The notes: generated from the sequence alone by a model not told the origin. 64,000 nt of DNA from Luteolibacter yonseiensis (GCF_016595465.1 NZ_JAENIK010000001.1:62001-126000), one strand, 5' to 3'. Shown: positions 9,580-18,253, numbered from the stretch's first letter. Made by a program: numbers and translations.

Positions 9580-10326
9580 TCAATCCTTGATCTGGATTCT
9601 GGACTCGGCTTCGGCGAGCGCCGCGAGGATGTCCTCGGAGGTGGCGGCGGCTTTCAAGGCGTCCAGCGTGCCGCCCTGGAGGATCCTGGCGAGGCGGGCC
9701 AGGCCGTGGAGATGGGACCTGTCGTCCGGGGTGGCGAGAAGGAAGAAGAGGGAGGTGCCTTCCTGGTCCTCCGCGCCGAAGTCCACCGGAGCGCTGGTGC
9801 GGACGAGGCAGAGGAACTGGCGTTCGATGATGGAGGGGATGGGGCGTCTGGGGTGGCAGAGCGCGACTCCGCCCGGCATGGCGGTGCTACAAAGGGATTC
9901 GCGGTCCACCAGCGAGGTGAGCAGGTGTTCCCTGTCGAAGAGCAGGCCGGTGGCCTCCGCCGTGGTGGCGATGGCGTGGAGCACTTCCGTCTTGTTCGCG
10001 GCAGGCACGTCCAGGGCGATGCCCTTGAGCGGCAGGCGGGACGTCAGGCGGTCCGTACGCGTGGTGCGGAAGGTGCCGTCCGCGAGCAGGGAGGATTCCA
10101 TTTTCGCCTCCAGTTCGGTGACGCGGGCGGTGTCCAGCGTCTGGATCTTCTGTTCCAGCCAGTCCACCACGTCGTCACGACGGAAGACGCATTGTCCCTG
10201 CACCTCGAGGCCGGGAAGGTGTTCGCCACGGACGAGTCCCTCGATGAAGCGGGGCGACCAGCCCAGATAGCTGGAGAGTTGCCCGATGTTGATGTATTCA
10301 GATTGTGTCGTTGTTTCCGTGCTCAT
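9580..10326 (-). CDS. HTH (MerR/excisionase-like) plus PTS EIIA domain protein
   Basis: 248 residues from the ATG at 10326 ('MSTETTTQSEYINIG'). An in-frame ATG 24 codons upstream is less likely. Residues 10-60 look like a DNA-binding winged helix of the excisionase/MerR type ('LSSYLGWSPRFIEGLV...DVVDWL'). Residues of about 100-245 form an EIIA fold of the fructose/nitrogen (PtsN) type, with the phosphorylation site 'GGVALCHPR' (His158). This combination fits a phosphorelay-linked regulator more than a sugar transporter. Placed between a sulfate-binding protein and YezD, it may tie sulfur uptake to PTS phosphorylation state; that link is inference. Confidence 0.82.
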   Translation of the reverse strand: MSTETTTQSEYINIGQLSSYLGWSPRFIEGLVRGEHLPGLEVQGQCVFRRDDVVDWLEQKIQTLDTARVTELEAKMESSLLADGTFRTTRTDRLTSRLPLKGIALDVPAANKTEVLHAIATTAEATGLLFDREHLLTSLVDRESLCSTAMPGGVALCHPRRPIPSIIERQFLCLVRTSAPVDFGAEDQEGTSLFFLLATPDDRSHLHGLARLARILQGGTLDALKAAATSEDILAALAEAESRIQIKD

Positions 10327-10504
10327 GAAATGTGTGGTTGGTTGTGTGGCGGTCTTGCCTGGAGGCCTTGTCTGGCGGTCCGGAGACCGTGCGGGCATTC
10401 CGGAAAAAGAATCAGCCGCCCCGTCGCGCTCGGCACGCCGGGGAGCTGATGGTCCGTTTCCTCCGGTCGTGCGGTCGGCGTTCGAATGCGGTGGGCGTGG
10501 TGCC

Positions 10505-10711
10505 TCAGGATGCGGTCTTCAGCTTGGGAGCTTCCTCGCGTGGCGAGACGAAGCGGGTTTTCTCGATGCTCTCGACCTGGGTGACGCGTCCGTCGTGGAC
10601 GGTGATCTGGACCGAGCCGAAACGGAGGTTCGCGGCATTCTTGCGAACGATTTCAAGCCAGTCGTGTTTCGGAGCTTCGGTGGAAGGTTGTTCGGTGGTG
10701 ATGGTGCTCAT
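10505..10711 (-). CDS. YezD family (DUF2292) small protein
   Basis: 68 residues. The core 'NLRFGSVQITVHDGRVTQVESIEKTRF' pattern (quoted in two parts: 'LRFGSVQITVHDGRV' and 'QVESIEKTRF') is the DUF2292/YezD signature. In my recollection this small family often sits near sulfate or sulfonate assimilation genes, which agrees with the sulfate-binding gene two genes downstream. Its biochemical role is not known. It is separated from the EIIA gene by 178 bp and has a possible palindromic operator upstream at 10837-10860. Confidence 0.82.
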   Translation of the reverse strand: MSTITTEQPSTEAPKHDWLEIVRKNAANLRFGSVQITVHDGRVTQVESIEKTRFVSPREEAPKLKTAS

Positions 10712-10836
10712 GGAGTCTTGGATGATGTTGAATGGGGATGTCCCGCAGGCATCGGTCGTCTGTGCTCTCAGGGCGGAGTGGCATGCCAGATAATCCTCAC
10801 GGATGGCTCATTCGCTCAAAGGCGGATGAACTTGTT

Positions 10837-10860
10837 GGAACTAACTAGTAGGAATTAAAA
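10837..10860 (-). promoter_or_regulatory. Candidate operator upstream of yezD-like gene
   Basis: On the minus strand the sequence reads AATTCCTACTAGTTAGTTCC, centred on the palindrome ACTAGT with imperfect flanking symmetry (TTCC repeated on each side). It sits about 125 bp upstream of the small gene in an AT-rich stretch. Repressors of the Rrf2 type use similar CCTACTA-like sites in sulfur genes of other bacteria, but the match here is only suggestive. The rest of the 10712-11176 gap shows no gene. Confidence 0.3.
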
Positions 10861-11176
10861 CGAGGGTTTCAAGGAAATTTTCCGGATTGCAGTCCCCGTG
10901 AACCCTATGTGTTTGGTATTGTGAATTATACGATTATCCAAATATCCGAGCCCGGAGGAGGATTCCGCAGTGGTGGTCATGATAAAATGCAGAGGAATCG
11001 CAACGATCGCGGCATTTCGATTTGGCGAACGTGTTGAGGCTCATCTAAATCCTACATTCCCGTAGGAAGCTCGGGAATATCGGGGGCAGAGTGAGGGCGG
11101 AGCCAACGTAAAAGACAGCAAGGTGGCTCCTCCCTCGCCTCTTGCATCCTCAGCCGTCCGGACGCAGCATCTTCCC

Positions 11177-11347
11177 ATGGAACTCGCCGAAGTCACCTGC
11201 CCGACCTGTTTTGAAGTTTTTGAAGTGGCCATGCCGCATCCGGATGAGATGCCTGCGGAGGTGGACTACGATTGTGAGATCTGCTGCCGTCCGATGATCA
11301 TCGTCTTTACCGAGGATGATGTTTACGCGAAGGGATTGGGAGATTGA
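11177..11347 (+). CDS. CPXCG-motif cysteine-rich protein
   Basis: 56 residues from the ATG at 11177. An upstream in-frame ATG at 11123 would add 18 unconserved residues. Cys8-Pro-Thr-Cys11 and Cys33-Glu-Ile-Cys36-Cys37-Arg-Pro form the two halves of a small zinc ribbon, as in the CPXCG family (PF14255), where the second half is typically C-x2-CCRP. Function in the family is not established. The gene stands alone. Confidence 0.82.
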   Translation: MELAEVTCPTCFEVFEVAMPHPDEMPAEVDYDCEICCRPMIIVFTEDDVYAKGLGD

Positions 11348-11361
11348 GAACCGCCTTGATC

Positions 11362-11447
11362 GCGTCCCTTCAGGACTTGATTATCTGTACCATTTCGACC
11401 CGGGACGTTGTCCCGGGCTATCCCATTTCGCACCTTTGGTGCTGAAG
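11362..11447 (+). repeat. Dispersed palindromic intergenic repeat, copy 1
   Basis: Contains 'GTCCCTTCAGGACT', the hairpin CCCGGGACGTTGTCCCGGG and 'GCACCTTTGGTGCTGAAG'. Two further copies are at 17777-17863 (inverted) and 17894-17978. It is non-coding and is probably a REP-like family found across PVC-group genomes. Confidence 0.75.
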
Positions 11448-11496
11448 ACTGCAATGCTGGAGCCCTCGGTGGAGGAGCGGGCGGTGAGGAGAGGTT

Positions 11497-11532
11497 GTGT
11501 GAGAGGTCGTGTGAGAGGTCGTGTGAGAGGTC
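11497..11532. repeat. Three tandem copies of a 12-bp unit
   Basis: GTGTGAGAGGTC is repeated three times without change, just before the 10-bp array and the terminator of the PATR gene. Confidence 0.9.
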
Positions 11533-11540
11533 GATGCCGG

Positions 11541-11610
11541 TGCGAGGTGGTGCCAGGTGGTGCCAGGTGGTGCCAGGTGGTGCCAGGTGGTGCCAGGTGG
11601 TGCCAGGTGG
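11541..11610. repeat. Seven tandem copies of a 10-bp unit
   Basis: The unit TGCCAGGTGG occurs six times exactly, preceded by one variant TGCGAGGTGG. There are no spacers, so it is not a CRISPR. The array abuts the terminator of the minus-strand gene at 11693-15979 and is a likely length-variable locus. Confidence 0.92.
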
Positions 11611-11619
11611 CTTTCGCAC

Positions 11620-11653
11620 AAAAAAAACGCGGGGACGGCCACCCGTCCCCGCG
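11620..11653 (-). terminator. Rho-independent terminator of the PATR protein gene
   Basis: On the minus strand: an 11-bp perfect stem CGCGGGGACGG/CCGTCCCCGCG with a 4-base loop, then eight T. It lies 40 bp past the stop codon. Confidence 0.92.
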
Positions 11654-11692
11654 CTCCGGATTTCCCGGTTGATCAGGACTTTTCCGGTTTCT

Positions 11693-14600
11693 TCAGTTCT
11701 GGATGACGCGCAGGCGGGCGAATTCCTTCGGCTGGCCGGCAGGCAGCGTGAAGGAGATCGTCGTGGCGTCATTGACCAGCGGCGTCGCGACGGTCCATGA
11801 ACCGGCTTCGAGCGACTGGGACGTCAGGATGGCGTAGCTGATGTCGCCATTGGTCACCGCCAGCGCCCGTTTGGTGAAGCTGAGCGTGCCGCCGGTGAAG
11901 GTGCCGGGTGTGGGATTCGGCACGGTGGGATCTGCCCCGGCGATGGCGTATTCGATGAGGTTGCTGAGTCCGTCGTTGTCAGGATCCGCGCTCGGGAGTT
12001 TCTGTGCTGCGGTGAGGTTGGGGAAGCCGTCCATGAAGCCGGAGAATCCCGGCAGGCCGACCTGCAGGAAACCGGTGCCGGTGATGAAGGCGACCGGATG
12101 GGCAGCGCCCGAGCCGATGGCTCCATACACGCCGTTCGGCTGCACCTCTCCATCAAGCGTCAGGGAGCCGACCAGGTCGGTGCCGGAGTAGGGCAGGTCC
12201 AGCACCGCGCCGGCGGCGATGGCGACCGCTGCGGTGTTGTTCAGCACGGGATTGGTGATCCGCAGCGTGCCGCCGTTCACCGTGGTGGCGCCGGAGTAGT
12301 TGTTGTTTCCGCTGAAGACCAGGATGCCGGGGCCTTCCTTGGTCCGGTAGCCGGCACCGCCCAGAACCCCGCTGAATTCGGCGATCAGGTTCGGCTCCTC
12401 GACGGTGAAGACCTTGCCGGTGCCGTTGCCCACGGGGGTGGAGGTGAAGGTGAGATTTCCCGCGCCCCGGAAGGTGGTGTTGGTTCCCGGGCCGTTGAAG
12501 TTGATCGGGTTCGTGATGACGCGGGGGGTGGCGTCCGTGGATTGGACGGCTCCGCCGACGAAGTCGAGAAGCCCCGTGCCGAGCGCGCCGTTGTTTCCGA
12601 GCGACAGCGTGCCGCCGACGAGGCTGGTGGTGCCGGTGTAGGTGTTGGCGTTCGGCAGGGTGAGCACGCCGGATCCCGTTTTCCTGAGGCTGAGGGCCCC
12701 GCTGATGAGTCCGGAATACGTGGTGTCCGAGAAGCCGCTCAGGGAGAGTGCTTTCAGCACGCCGCTGTTGGTGACGGTCCCCGCGCCCGCCCCTCCGTCG
12801 GCGAGGTTGTAGACGGACTGGTCGAAGCCCGCGAGGTCGTAGGTGCCGCCGCTGACGATGAGGTCCGTGCCGATGGGCAGCGTGTCGTTGATGCCGTTCG
12901 AGAGCAGGCCGCCGGTGACGGTGGTGGTCCCGAGGTAGGTGTTTTTCGCGGTCAGCGTCTGTTGTCCGGGGCCGGATTTCACCACGTTTCCGCTGCCGGT
13001 GATGACGCCGCCGTAGCTGAAGGTGCCGACCCGGTTGTAGATGAGGACGCCGTTGTTATCGATGCCGGGGGTGGACGAGATGCTGCCGTCCGTGGTGCCG
13101 TCCCCGAGTTGCAGCGTGCCCTCCTGGATGGTGGTGGCGCCGGTGTAGGTGTTCGTGTTCGTGACGAGCAGCGAGCCCGAGCCGGTCTTGACCAGCGGGG
13201 TGACGCCCGTGATGCCGAACGCACCGCCGAGCGAGTAGGCGGCGTTCGTGTTGAATGTCACGCTCAGCGGGCTGACGTTCGCGGCGGAAACGACCACGTT
13301 CTTGGTGCCGCCGGCGGTGTCGTCGAACAAGACGATGTCGGTGTCGATGTAATCGGTGGCCGTGTTGCCGGAGACGAGCTTCCAGTTCTTGTTCGGGCCG
13401 GTGGAGCCGGTCTGCCAGTTGCCGTTGTCCGCGCCGGTCCACTTCGGAACGTCGGCGCTCACCTTGATCTCCAGCACTTTGTTGGGGACGTCGTTCTGCA
13501 GCAATCCGCTGCTGCGCGGGCCGAGCGGGAAGGTGCCGCCGGGAATGGTGCCGCTGATGGTGTTGTAGGCGATGACCGGGTGGTCGCCGGCGGTGAGGAA
13601 GTTCGCGTTCGCGATGGTCACCGTGGTGGTGCCGTTGAAGGCGAGCGCGCCGGATGCCACGGCGAGCGCGGCGTTCGGGTTGTTGAGGCTGTTGAAGTCC
13701 AGCGCCAGCGTGTTCGCGCCGCCGGAGCCGAGCGTGATGTTCCCCGCCTGGAGCACGGTGGTGTCCTCCACGCCGAGCTTGAGGCCGAGGGTGGTGCCGT
13801 TCGCCGAGGTGACGTCGCCGATGTTCTGGAACACCCCGGTGAAAACGAGGGAACCGCCGGTGACGGCGGTGGCTCCCGTCTGGGCGTTCGTGCCGCCGAG
13901 GGTGAGCGTGCCGCTGCCGGTTTTGGTGAGCGTTCCGGCACCCGAGAGGGCTCCGTTGTAAATGGTGGACGCGTTGTTCGCGCCGACGACGAGCGCTACC
14001 GGCAGGCCGGCGGTGTCCGCCAGCGCCTGGTTGCCGCTGCCGGCGAGGGCTCCTATGTTGAAGGCGCCCGTGTTGACACCGGTGGCGAAGGAGACTCCGT
14101 TCTGGCCGGTCGCGGCGATGGTGAGGGTCGCGTTCGCGAGCGCGTCCGGATGATTCAACTGGAGCAGGCGGTTGACCGCGCTGGCGATGGCCCTGGGCTG
14201 CGCGACGGTGAGGTTGCCGGTGTAGGGGTTCGCGGAGCTCAGCTTCACCACGCCGGTGTTGTCCGAGTTATTGGCGGTGCCGGCCACCGTCAGCGCCCCG
14301 GAGCCGGAAATGGGTGCGGCGATGTTGAGGGTTTCGAAGGTCGGGCTGTCGTTCGCCGCCGGGCCGAGCGCTCCGAGGGTGGAGAGCGCGGTCACATTGA
14401 TCGCCCCGTTGAAGTTCAGCACGGCGGTGTCGCTGCCGCTCTGGGCCTGGAAGAAAAGTCCGCCGTTGAGGATGAGGTTGCCGACGGTGACGTTCTGCAC
14501 CGTGTCCGCACCCGCGCCCTTGCCGATGAAACGGCCTCCGGCATCGACGGACAACGAGGCCCCGCCGAAGGTGTAGCTGCCGGCGACGGTGGAGGTCCTG

Positions 14601-15979
14601 AGATCGAACGCGCCGGTGAAATAGCTGTTCGCGGCGGAGGGGGCGGAGAAATCGCTCCAGCGCAGGCCGCTGGCGAAGGAGGTGGTTCCCACCGCGTCGC
14701 TGGCGGTCAGGAAAATGTTCTGCGGCGGCGGGGCCTGCACCTGGATGAATCCCGTGCCGGTGATGGCGGCGGTTTCATGCGCTGCTCCGGATCCTGTGGG
14801 GCCGTAGACGCCATCCGCCTGCGCGACGCCGTCGATCACCAGCCTGCCGACCACATCGGTGGCACCGTGGGTGAGGTTCAGGAACGCCCCGCTGGCGATC
14901 GTCACCGGAGCGATGTCGTTCAGGGCGGGGAAGCCCAGGCTGAGGGTGCCCGCGTTCACGGTGGTGGGGCCGGTGTAGGTGTTGTTGCCGGACAGGGTGA
15001 GCGTGCCGGTGCCGGACTTGATCAGGAGACCGCCGCCGGAGAGGATGCCGGAGTAGGTGGTGCTGCCGTTGTTCCCGCCGATGTTCGCCCTTACCGGACC
15101 GTTGGCGGTGTCCGTCAGGGTTTGGTTGGCGGTGCCGGACAGGCCGCCGATGTTGAAGTTGTTGCCGTTGTTCGCCCCGCTGGTGAACGAAAGCCCGTTG
15201 GCGACGGAGGTCAGGTTGAGCGTCGCGTTCTGCGCGGCGTTCAGGTTGTTCAGCTGGAGCAGGCGGTTCACGGTGCTCGCGACGAAGCCGGAGCCGGGAG
15301 TGACCACGTTGATGGTGCCGCCGAAGGTGTTGGCCGCGCTGAGCCGCACCACCCCCGTGTTCGCTCCGCCGTTGGCGGTTCCTCCGATGGTGAGGTTCGC
15401 CGCGCCGCCGATGGGCGCGGTGATGTTCAGGATGGAGAAGTTGTTGCTGCCGTTCGCCCCCGCGCCGAGGGCGCCGAGCAGCGAGTTGGCGTTCACGGTG
15501 ATGGCCCCCGCGACGTTCATCACGGTGGTGTCGTTCGGAGTGTTGGCCTGGTGGAGCAGGCCGCCGTTGAGAATGAGGTTCGCGACGGTGATGGTGCCCG
15601 TCACCGTGCTGCCGGCGGCGTTGTTGCCGAACTTGCCAAGCAGTGTCGCACCGGTGTCGATCGTCAATGAATCACCGGCGAAGGTGTAGTTGTTTCCCGA
15701 TGCCGTGGGGGCGGGTGTCCGCACGGCTGTGCCCGTCGTCACGGTGTAGTTGTTTCCGGCAGCCGCGGCCACCCCGGTGCCGGTGCCGACGGTGGCCACC
15801 CAGCCGGAGGCGGTGGCTCCGGTCATGGGGCTTGTCAGGCTGGATGTGCCGGATGGATCGGTCGCCTTCAGCACCAGATTGGCAGCTTGGACGGACTGGC
15901 TGGTGATGCTGGCAAGGATGAGCGAGGCGAAGAGCGGTGTGCCCACGAGGGCACGACGCGACGAATATTTGGGTTTCAT
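11693..15979 (-). CDS. Giant secreted autotransporter-associated beta-strand (PATR) repeat protein
   Basis: 1428 residues with a signal peptide ending near 'QSVQAA'. At least six PATR units (TIGR02601) have the pattern (K/S)xGxGxLxLxxxNTYTGxTTVxxGTL, for example 'KSGTGTLTLSGNNTYTG'. Two segments of about 350 residues are internal duplicates, sharing 'NTGVV(R/K)LS' and 'VNRLLQLN'. Two copies of a 'GVYGxxGSGAAH...ITGTGF' module end each half. There is no C-terminal beta-barrel. Instead the tail has a calcium-binding-like 'DPDNDGLSNLIEYA' and a final beta domain ending 'FARLRVIQN', common in Verrucomicrobiota exported proteins. It is probably a surface or extracellular beta-helix protein. It is single, with its own terminator. 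Confidence 0.9.
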   Translation of the reverse strand: MKPKYSSRRALVGTPLFASLILASITSQSVQAANLVLKATDPSGTSSLTSPMTGATASGWVATVGTGTGVAAAAGNNYTVTTGTAVRTPAPTASGNNYTFAGDSLTIDTGATLLGKFGNNAAGSTVTGTITVANLILNGGLLHQANTPNDTTVMNVAGAITVNANSLLGALGAGANGSNNFSILNITAPIGGAANLTIGGTANGGANTGVVRLSAANTFGGTINVVTPGSGFVASTVNRLLQLNNLNAAQNATLNLTSVANGLSFTSGANNGNNFNIGGLSGTANQTLTDTANGPVRANIGGNNGSTTYSGILSGGGLLIKSGTGTLTLSGNNTYTGPTTVNAGTLSLGFPALNDIAPVTIASGAFLNLTHGATDVVGRLVIDGVAQADGVYGPTGSGAAHETAAITGTGFIQVQAPPPQNIFLTASDAVGTTSFASGLRWSDFSAPSAANSYFTGAFDLRTSTVAGSYTFGGASLSVDAGGRFIGKGAGADTVQNVTVGNLILNGGLFFQAQSGSDTAVLNFNGAINVTALSTLGALGPAANDSPTFETLNIAAPISGSGALTVAGTANNSDNTGVVKLSSANPYTGNLTVAQPRAIASAVNRLLQLNHPDALANATLTIAATGQNGVSFATGVNTGAFNIGALAGSGNQALADTAGLPVALVVGANNASTIYNGALSGAGTLTKTGSGTLTLGGTNAQTGATAVTGGSLVFTGVFQNIGDVTSANGTTLGLKLGVEDTTVLQAGNITLGSGGANTLALDFNSLNNPNAALAVASGALAFNGTTTVTIANANFLTAGDHPVIAYNTISGTIPGGTFPLGPRSSGLLQNDVPNKVLEIKVSADVPKWTGADNGNWQTGSTGPNKNWKLVSGNTATDYIDTDIVLFDDTAGGTKNVVVSAANVSPLSVTFNTNAAYSLGGAFGITGVTPLVKTGSGSLLVTNTNTYTGATTIQEGTLQLGDGTTDGSISSTPGIDNNGVLIYNRVGTFSYGGVITGSGNVVKSGPGQQTLTAKNTYLGTTTVTGGLLSNGINDTLPIGTDLIVSGGTYDLAGFDQSVYNLADGGAGAGTVTNSGVLKALSLSGFSDTTYSGLISGALSLRKTGSGVLTLPNANTYTGTTSLVGGTLSLGNNGALGTGLLDFVGGAVQSTDATPRVITNPINFNGPGTNTTFRGAGNLTFTSTPVGNGTGKVFTVEEPNLIAEFSGVLGGAGYRTKEGPGILVFSGNNNYSGATTVNGGTLRITNPVLNNTAAVAIAAGAVLDLPYSGTDLVGSLTLDGEVQPNGVYGAIGSGAAHPVAFITGTGFLQVGLPGFSGFMDGFPNLTAAQKLPSADPDNDGLSNLIEYAIAGADPTVPNPTPGTFTGGTLSFTKRALAVTNGDISYAILTSQSLEAGSWTVATPLVNDATTISFTLPAGQPKEFARLRVIQN

Positions 15980-16262
15980 CGAATGGAAGATGTTGTGGGT
16001 TTATGGGTTCGGAACGGGTGGACGCAATCCACCCCTCCTATGGAAGGAACGAGTTCCGCCGACAGGTGCCGACACGGTTTTTTGAAAAATGTTTCCGGAA
16101 AAATCCCCGGGCGGAAACGGGGCCGGGGCAGCCTTTCGGGTTTGTTCCTCCCCGACCCGTGATCCCTATGAAAATGCTCCTCGCCGTCCGCCGGATTTTC
16201 TGCCAGCGTGCTCCGGATAGGAAACGGTCCTTGTTTCCACCTGAAAAACCCGGAAAAATCCC

Positions 16263-16700
16263 ATGAACGCCCCACGTGATGCCAAGGAGATCGCACGACT
16301 CTGGTTTGAAAAGGTCTGGAACCAGCGGGACAACGCGCTGGCACGGGAACTGATGGCCCCGGATGCCGTCGGCCATCTCGAAGGCGGGCAGGAAATCGTG
16401 GGGCCGGAAGCATTCCTCGGCTTCCAGGCATCTTTCCTCGAGGCCGTGCCGGACCTTCGGATCGGGATCGTCGCGCTGGTCGCGGATGAAGCCAACGTCT
16501 GCACCCACTGGACGGCACAGGGAACGCACAGCGGCCCCGGAATGGGAATGATTCCAAGCGGGATGCGGGTTTTTTTCCGGGGCGTCACCTGGTTGGAGGT
16601 CGCGGAAGGCCGCATCACCAGCGGGCGGGACTTCTGGAACAAGGAAGGGCTCATGCAGACCATGGCCGGCGGTCCGGCTCCTGACGAGGCGCTGGCATGA
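16263..16700 (+). CDS. SnoaL-like ester cyclase (NTF2 fold)
   Basis: 145 residues, cytoplasmic. 'ARLWFEKVWNQRD' at the N-terminus, 'GPEAFLGFQASFLEAVPDLRI' and 'THWTAQGTHSG...GMRVFFRGVTWLEVAEGRI' are the pattern of the SnoaL-like polyketide cyclase/ester cyclase group. These small alpha+beta barrels bind small hydrophobic substrates. No pathway genes are adjacent, so the substrate cannot be inferred. Confidence 0.82.
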   Translation: MNAPRDAKEIARLWFEKVWNQRDNALARELMAPDAVGHLEGGQEIVGPEAFLGFQASFLEAVPDLRIGIVALVADEANVCTHWTAQGTHSGPGMGMIPSGMRVFFRGVTWLEVAEGRITSGRDFWNKEGLMQTMAGGPAPDEALA

Positions 16701-16782
16701 CTGGCCCCGCAGCCCGGCCGGTCCGGTCCTGATCGGGAACAAGCGGGCAGGTCCCGCATACCAATGGCCCCCTTCTTTTGGA

Positions 16783-16825
16783 TTTTCTCACCGGCAAGGC
16801 GCGGAGGTCGCAAAGGAACGCGAAG
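16783..16825 (+). repeat. Decayed member of a dispersed 'accgc...gaagg' intergenic repeat family
   Basis: TTTTCTCACCGGCAAGGCG followed by GGAGGTCGCAAAGGAACGCGAAG. Related degenerate copies are at about 23205-23790, 39396-39436, 39515-39560, 44945-44980 and 45569-45610. Confidence 0.55.
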
Positions 16826-16851
16826 AAGAGGATGGAACCCACCAAAGGGCA

Positions 16852-17145
16852 TCACGGTCCGGGGCCATATTTGTAATTCCCGATGGCATGGCAGAATGCC
16901 GCCAGATATGAGATTGAAAGGGCCAGCGCCAGCCAGAGAAAGAACTGCCTCGTTCCGTCCTTGCCGCACAGCTTGATCAGGCAGGCGAGAGTCACGAAAG
17001 CGTGGACCGGGGTGACGAAAAAGAATCCATAGAGCCACAGGTTGACACAGAATGGCGCGATCCATGCGAGCAGGCTCACCAGCGCCAGCCCGAAACCTTT
17101 GGTTTTTCTTTTCTCTCCGGAGGCTGGCGGTTTCTTCGGAGTCAT
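16852..17145 (-). CDS. Small integral membrane protein
   Basis: 97 residues from the ATG at 17145, 5 bp past the stop of the YcxB-like gene, so the two are almost certainly co-translated. A Lys-rich N-terminus ('MTPKKPPASGEKRKTKG') is followed by three hydrophobic segments (about 20-37, 40-58 and 68-86). The family is not recognised. The pairing suggests it works with, or is regulated alongside, the YcxB-like membrane protein. Confidence 0.65.
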   Translation of the reverse strand: MTPKKPPASGEKRKTKGFGLALVSLLAWIAPFCVNLWLYGFFFVTPVHAFVTLACLIKLCGKDGTRQFFLWLALALSISYLAAFCHAIGNYKYGPGP

Positions 17146-17150
17146 GGATT

Positions 17151-17690
17151 TCAACGGGCGGCTTGCTCCACCCCGGACCGCTTGCGGTTGTTGATGTATT
17201 CGCAAGCCGCGGTGGCGGCTTCCTGGCCGATGTCGCGGATGGGGATGGGGTAGCCGAGGGGGCCGCTCAGGAAGATGAACAAATGGGAATCCGTGAGCGA
17301 CGCGCGATCCACGTATGACCAATGATAGCTGCCTTTGCCGGCGGGGGATGAGGATTCGAGGCCGTCTTCCGTGAGCGTCACTTCATAGTCCCCGAAGTTT
17401 TTGACGTAACTTCCCTCATCGATGCCGGCCCGCCAATGTTTGTTGAGCACCCGTTTGTAATAAACGGGAAAAAGCAGGAACCACCCGAGGCCGATGCCCA
17501 GATAGATCACTGTCCCGCTCCAACGGAATCCGGCCCCGGAGGTGGTGAGGATCCAAAGAAAAACCATGATCCCCGGCAACAGGAAGCGGGACCTGGTTTG
17601 CGCGCGCCGGTAGGTGGGGGATGCCGTGAAATAGGCTTGGTTGAACGCCAGGGCATCCTCCCGGTCCATGTGGAAACGAAGTGTCATCAT
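17151..17690 (-). CDS. YcxB-like membrane protein
   Basis: 179 residues. Two hydrophobic segments at about 38-55 and 60-78 are followed by a soluble C-terminal domain with 'GDYEVTLTEDGLESSSPAGKG' (broken here: 'YEVTLTEDGLESSSP'), 'WSYVDRASLTDSHLFIFLS' and 'GYPIPIRDIG'. This is the typical layout of the YcxB-like domain. Family function is unknown. It forms a two-gene unit with the small membrane protein immediately downstream. Confidence 0.75.
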   Translation of the reverse strand: MMTLRFHMDREDALAFNQAYFTASPTYRRAQTRSRFLLPGIMVFLWILTTSGAGFRWSGTVIYLGIGLGWFLLFPVYYKRVLNKHWRAGIDEGSYVKNFGDYEVTLTEDGLESSSPAGKGSYHWSYVDRASLTDSHLFIFLSGPLGYPIPIRDIGQEAATAACEYINNRKRSGVEQAAR

Positions 17691-17776
17691 GTGCTCTATC
17701 AGATTCCACTAGGATCGAACCGGCGCTGGATGGAAAGGAAAATGATCGGGCGGTGTGTGTTGTGGCGGATCGCATC

Positions 17777-17978
17777 TCCAGCACCAAAGGTGCGGAATGA
17801 TATAGCCCAGGGCGACGCCCTGGGAAGAGGTTCCGGAGAATACCGGAGTCCTGAAGGGACGGGATCAAGGGAGGATCGGTGCGCCACGGATGTCGTCCCT
17901 TCAGGACTCCACTATTCCGGGGGATTTTTCCCGGGACGTTGTCCCGGGCTATCCCATTCCGCACCGTTGGTGCTGAAG
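17777..17978. repeat. Inverted pair of dispersed palindromic repeats, copies 2 and 3
   Basis: Copy 2 (17777-17863) is the reverse complement of the copy at 11362. Copy 3 (17894-17978) is in direct orientation and carries the same CCCGGGACGTTGTCCCGGG hairpin and the 'GCACC-TTGGTGCTGAAG' end. Together they make an inverted repeat of about 200 bp. No gene lies between 17691 and 18025. Confidence 0.75.
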
Positions 17979-18025
17979 AATCGTGTGCCGGACCCGGTGA
18001 CGGTTTGTTAGAAAACCCCAAGGAC

Positions 18026-18236
18026 CCGCCTTGCCCGGGATCGCGATAACGGGCGGGCCAATGGGCGTAGGGTGGAGTGGGCGCCCATGCCGACCTGTCC
18101 TTGCCCAGTGCTTTCGCGGCGTGGTGGAGCCGGCGCGGGTTGGCGCGCCCGGCCGATGAGGACGAGGTCGAGCTGTTCGTCGCGGATGGCTTGGTCCGCG
18201 ATCCGCTGGTTAGGTATCCGAAGCCGGCTGGCAACC
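18026..18236 (-). pseudogene. Frameshifted duplicate of the old-yellow-enzyme gene 3' end
   Basis: About 210 bp closely resemble 18857-19066, the last roughly 70 codons of the flavin oxidoreductase. In one frame 'ADQAIRDEQLDLVLIGRA' is readable. In another, 'AAKALGKDRSAW' and 'PYAHWPARYRDPGQG' are. Indels separate the two. The copy is in the same orientation as the intact gene, and the duplicates flank the membrane-protein gene at 18254-18634. Confidence 0.8.
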
Positions 18237-18253
18237 ACCTGTTATCAATCCTG

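Noticed and set aside
9208..10449. 413-codon plus-strand frame
   Set aside because: Antisense to the sulfate-binding and EIIA genes, which have clear family signatures.
11541..11610. Tandem array considered as CRISPR
   Set aside because: Units are 10 bp with no spacers, and no cas genes are present.
12098..15670. 1190-codon plus-strand open frame
   Set aside because: Antisense to the PATR gene. The Gly/Val/Arg-rich composition is the mirror of the real gene in GC-rich DNA.
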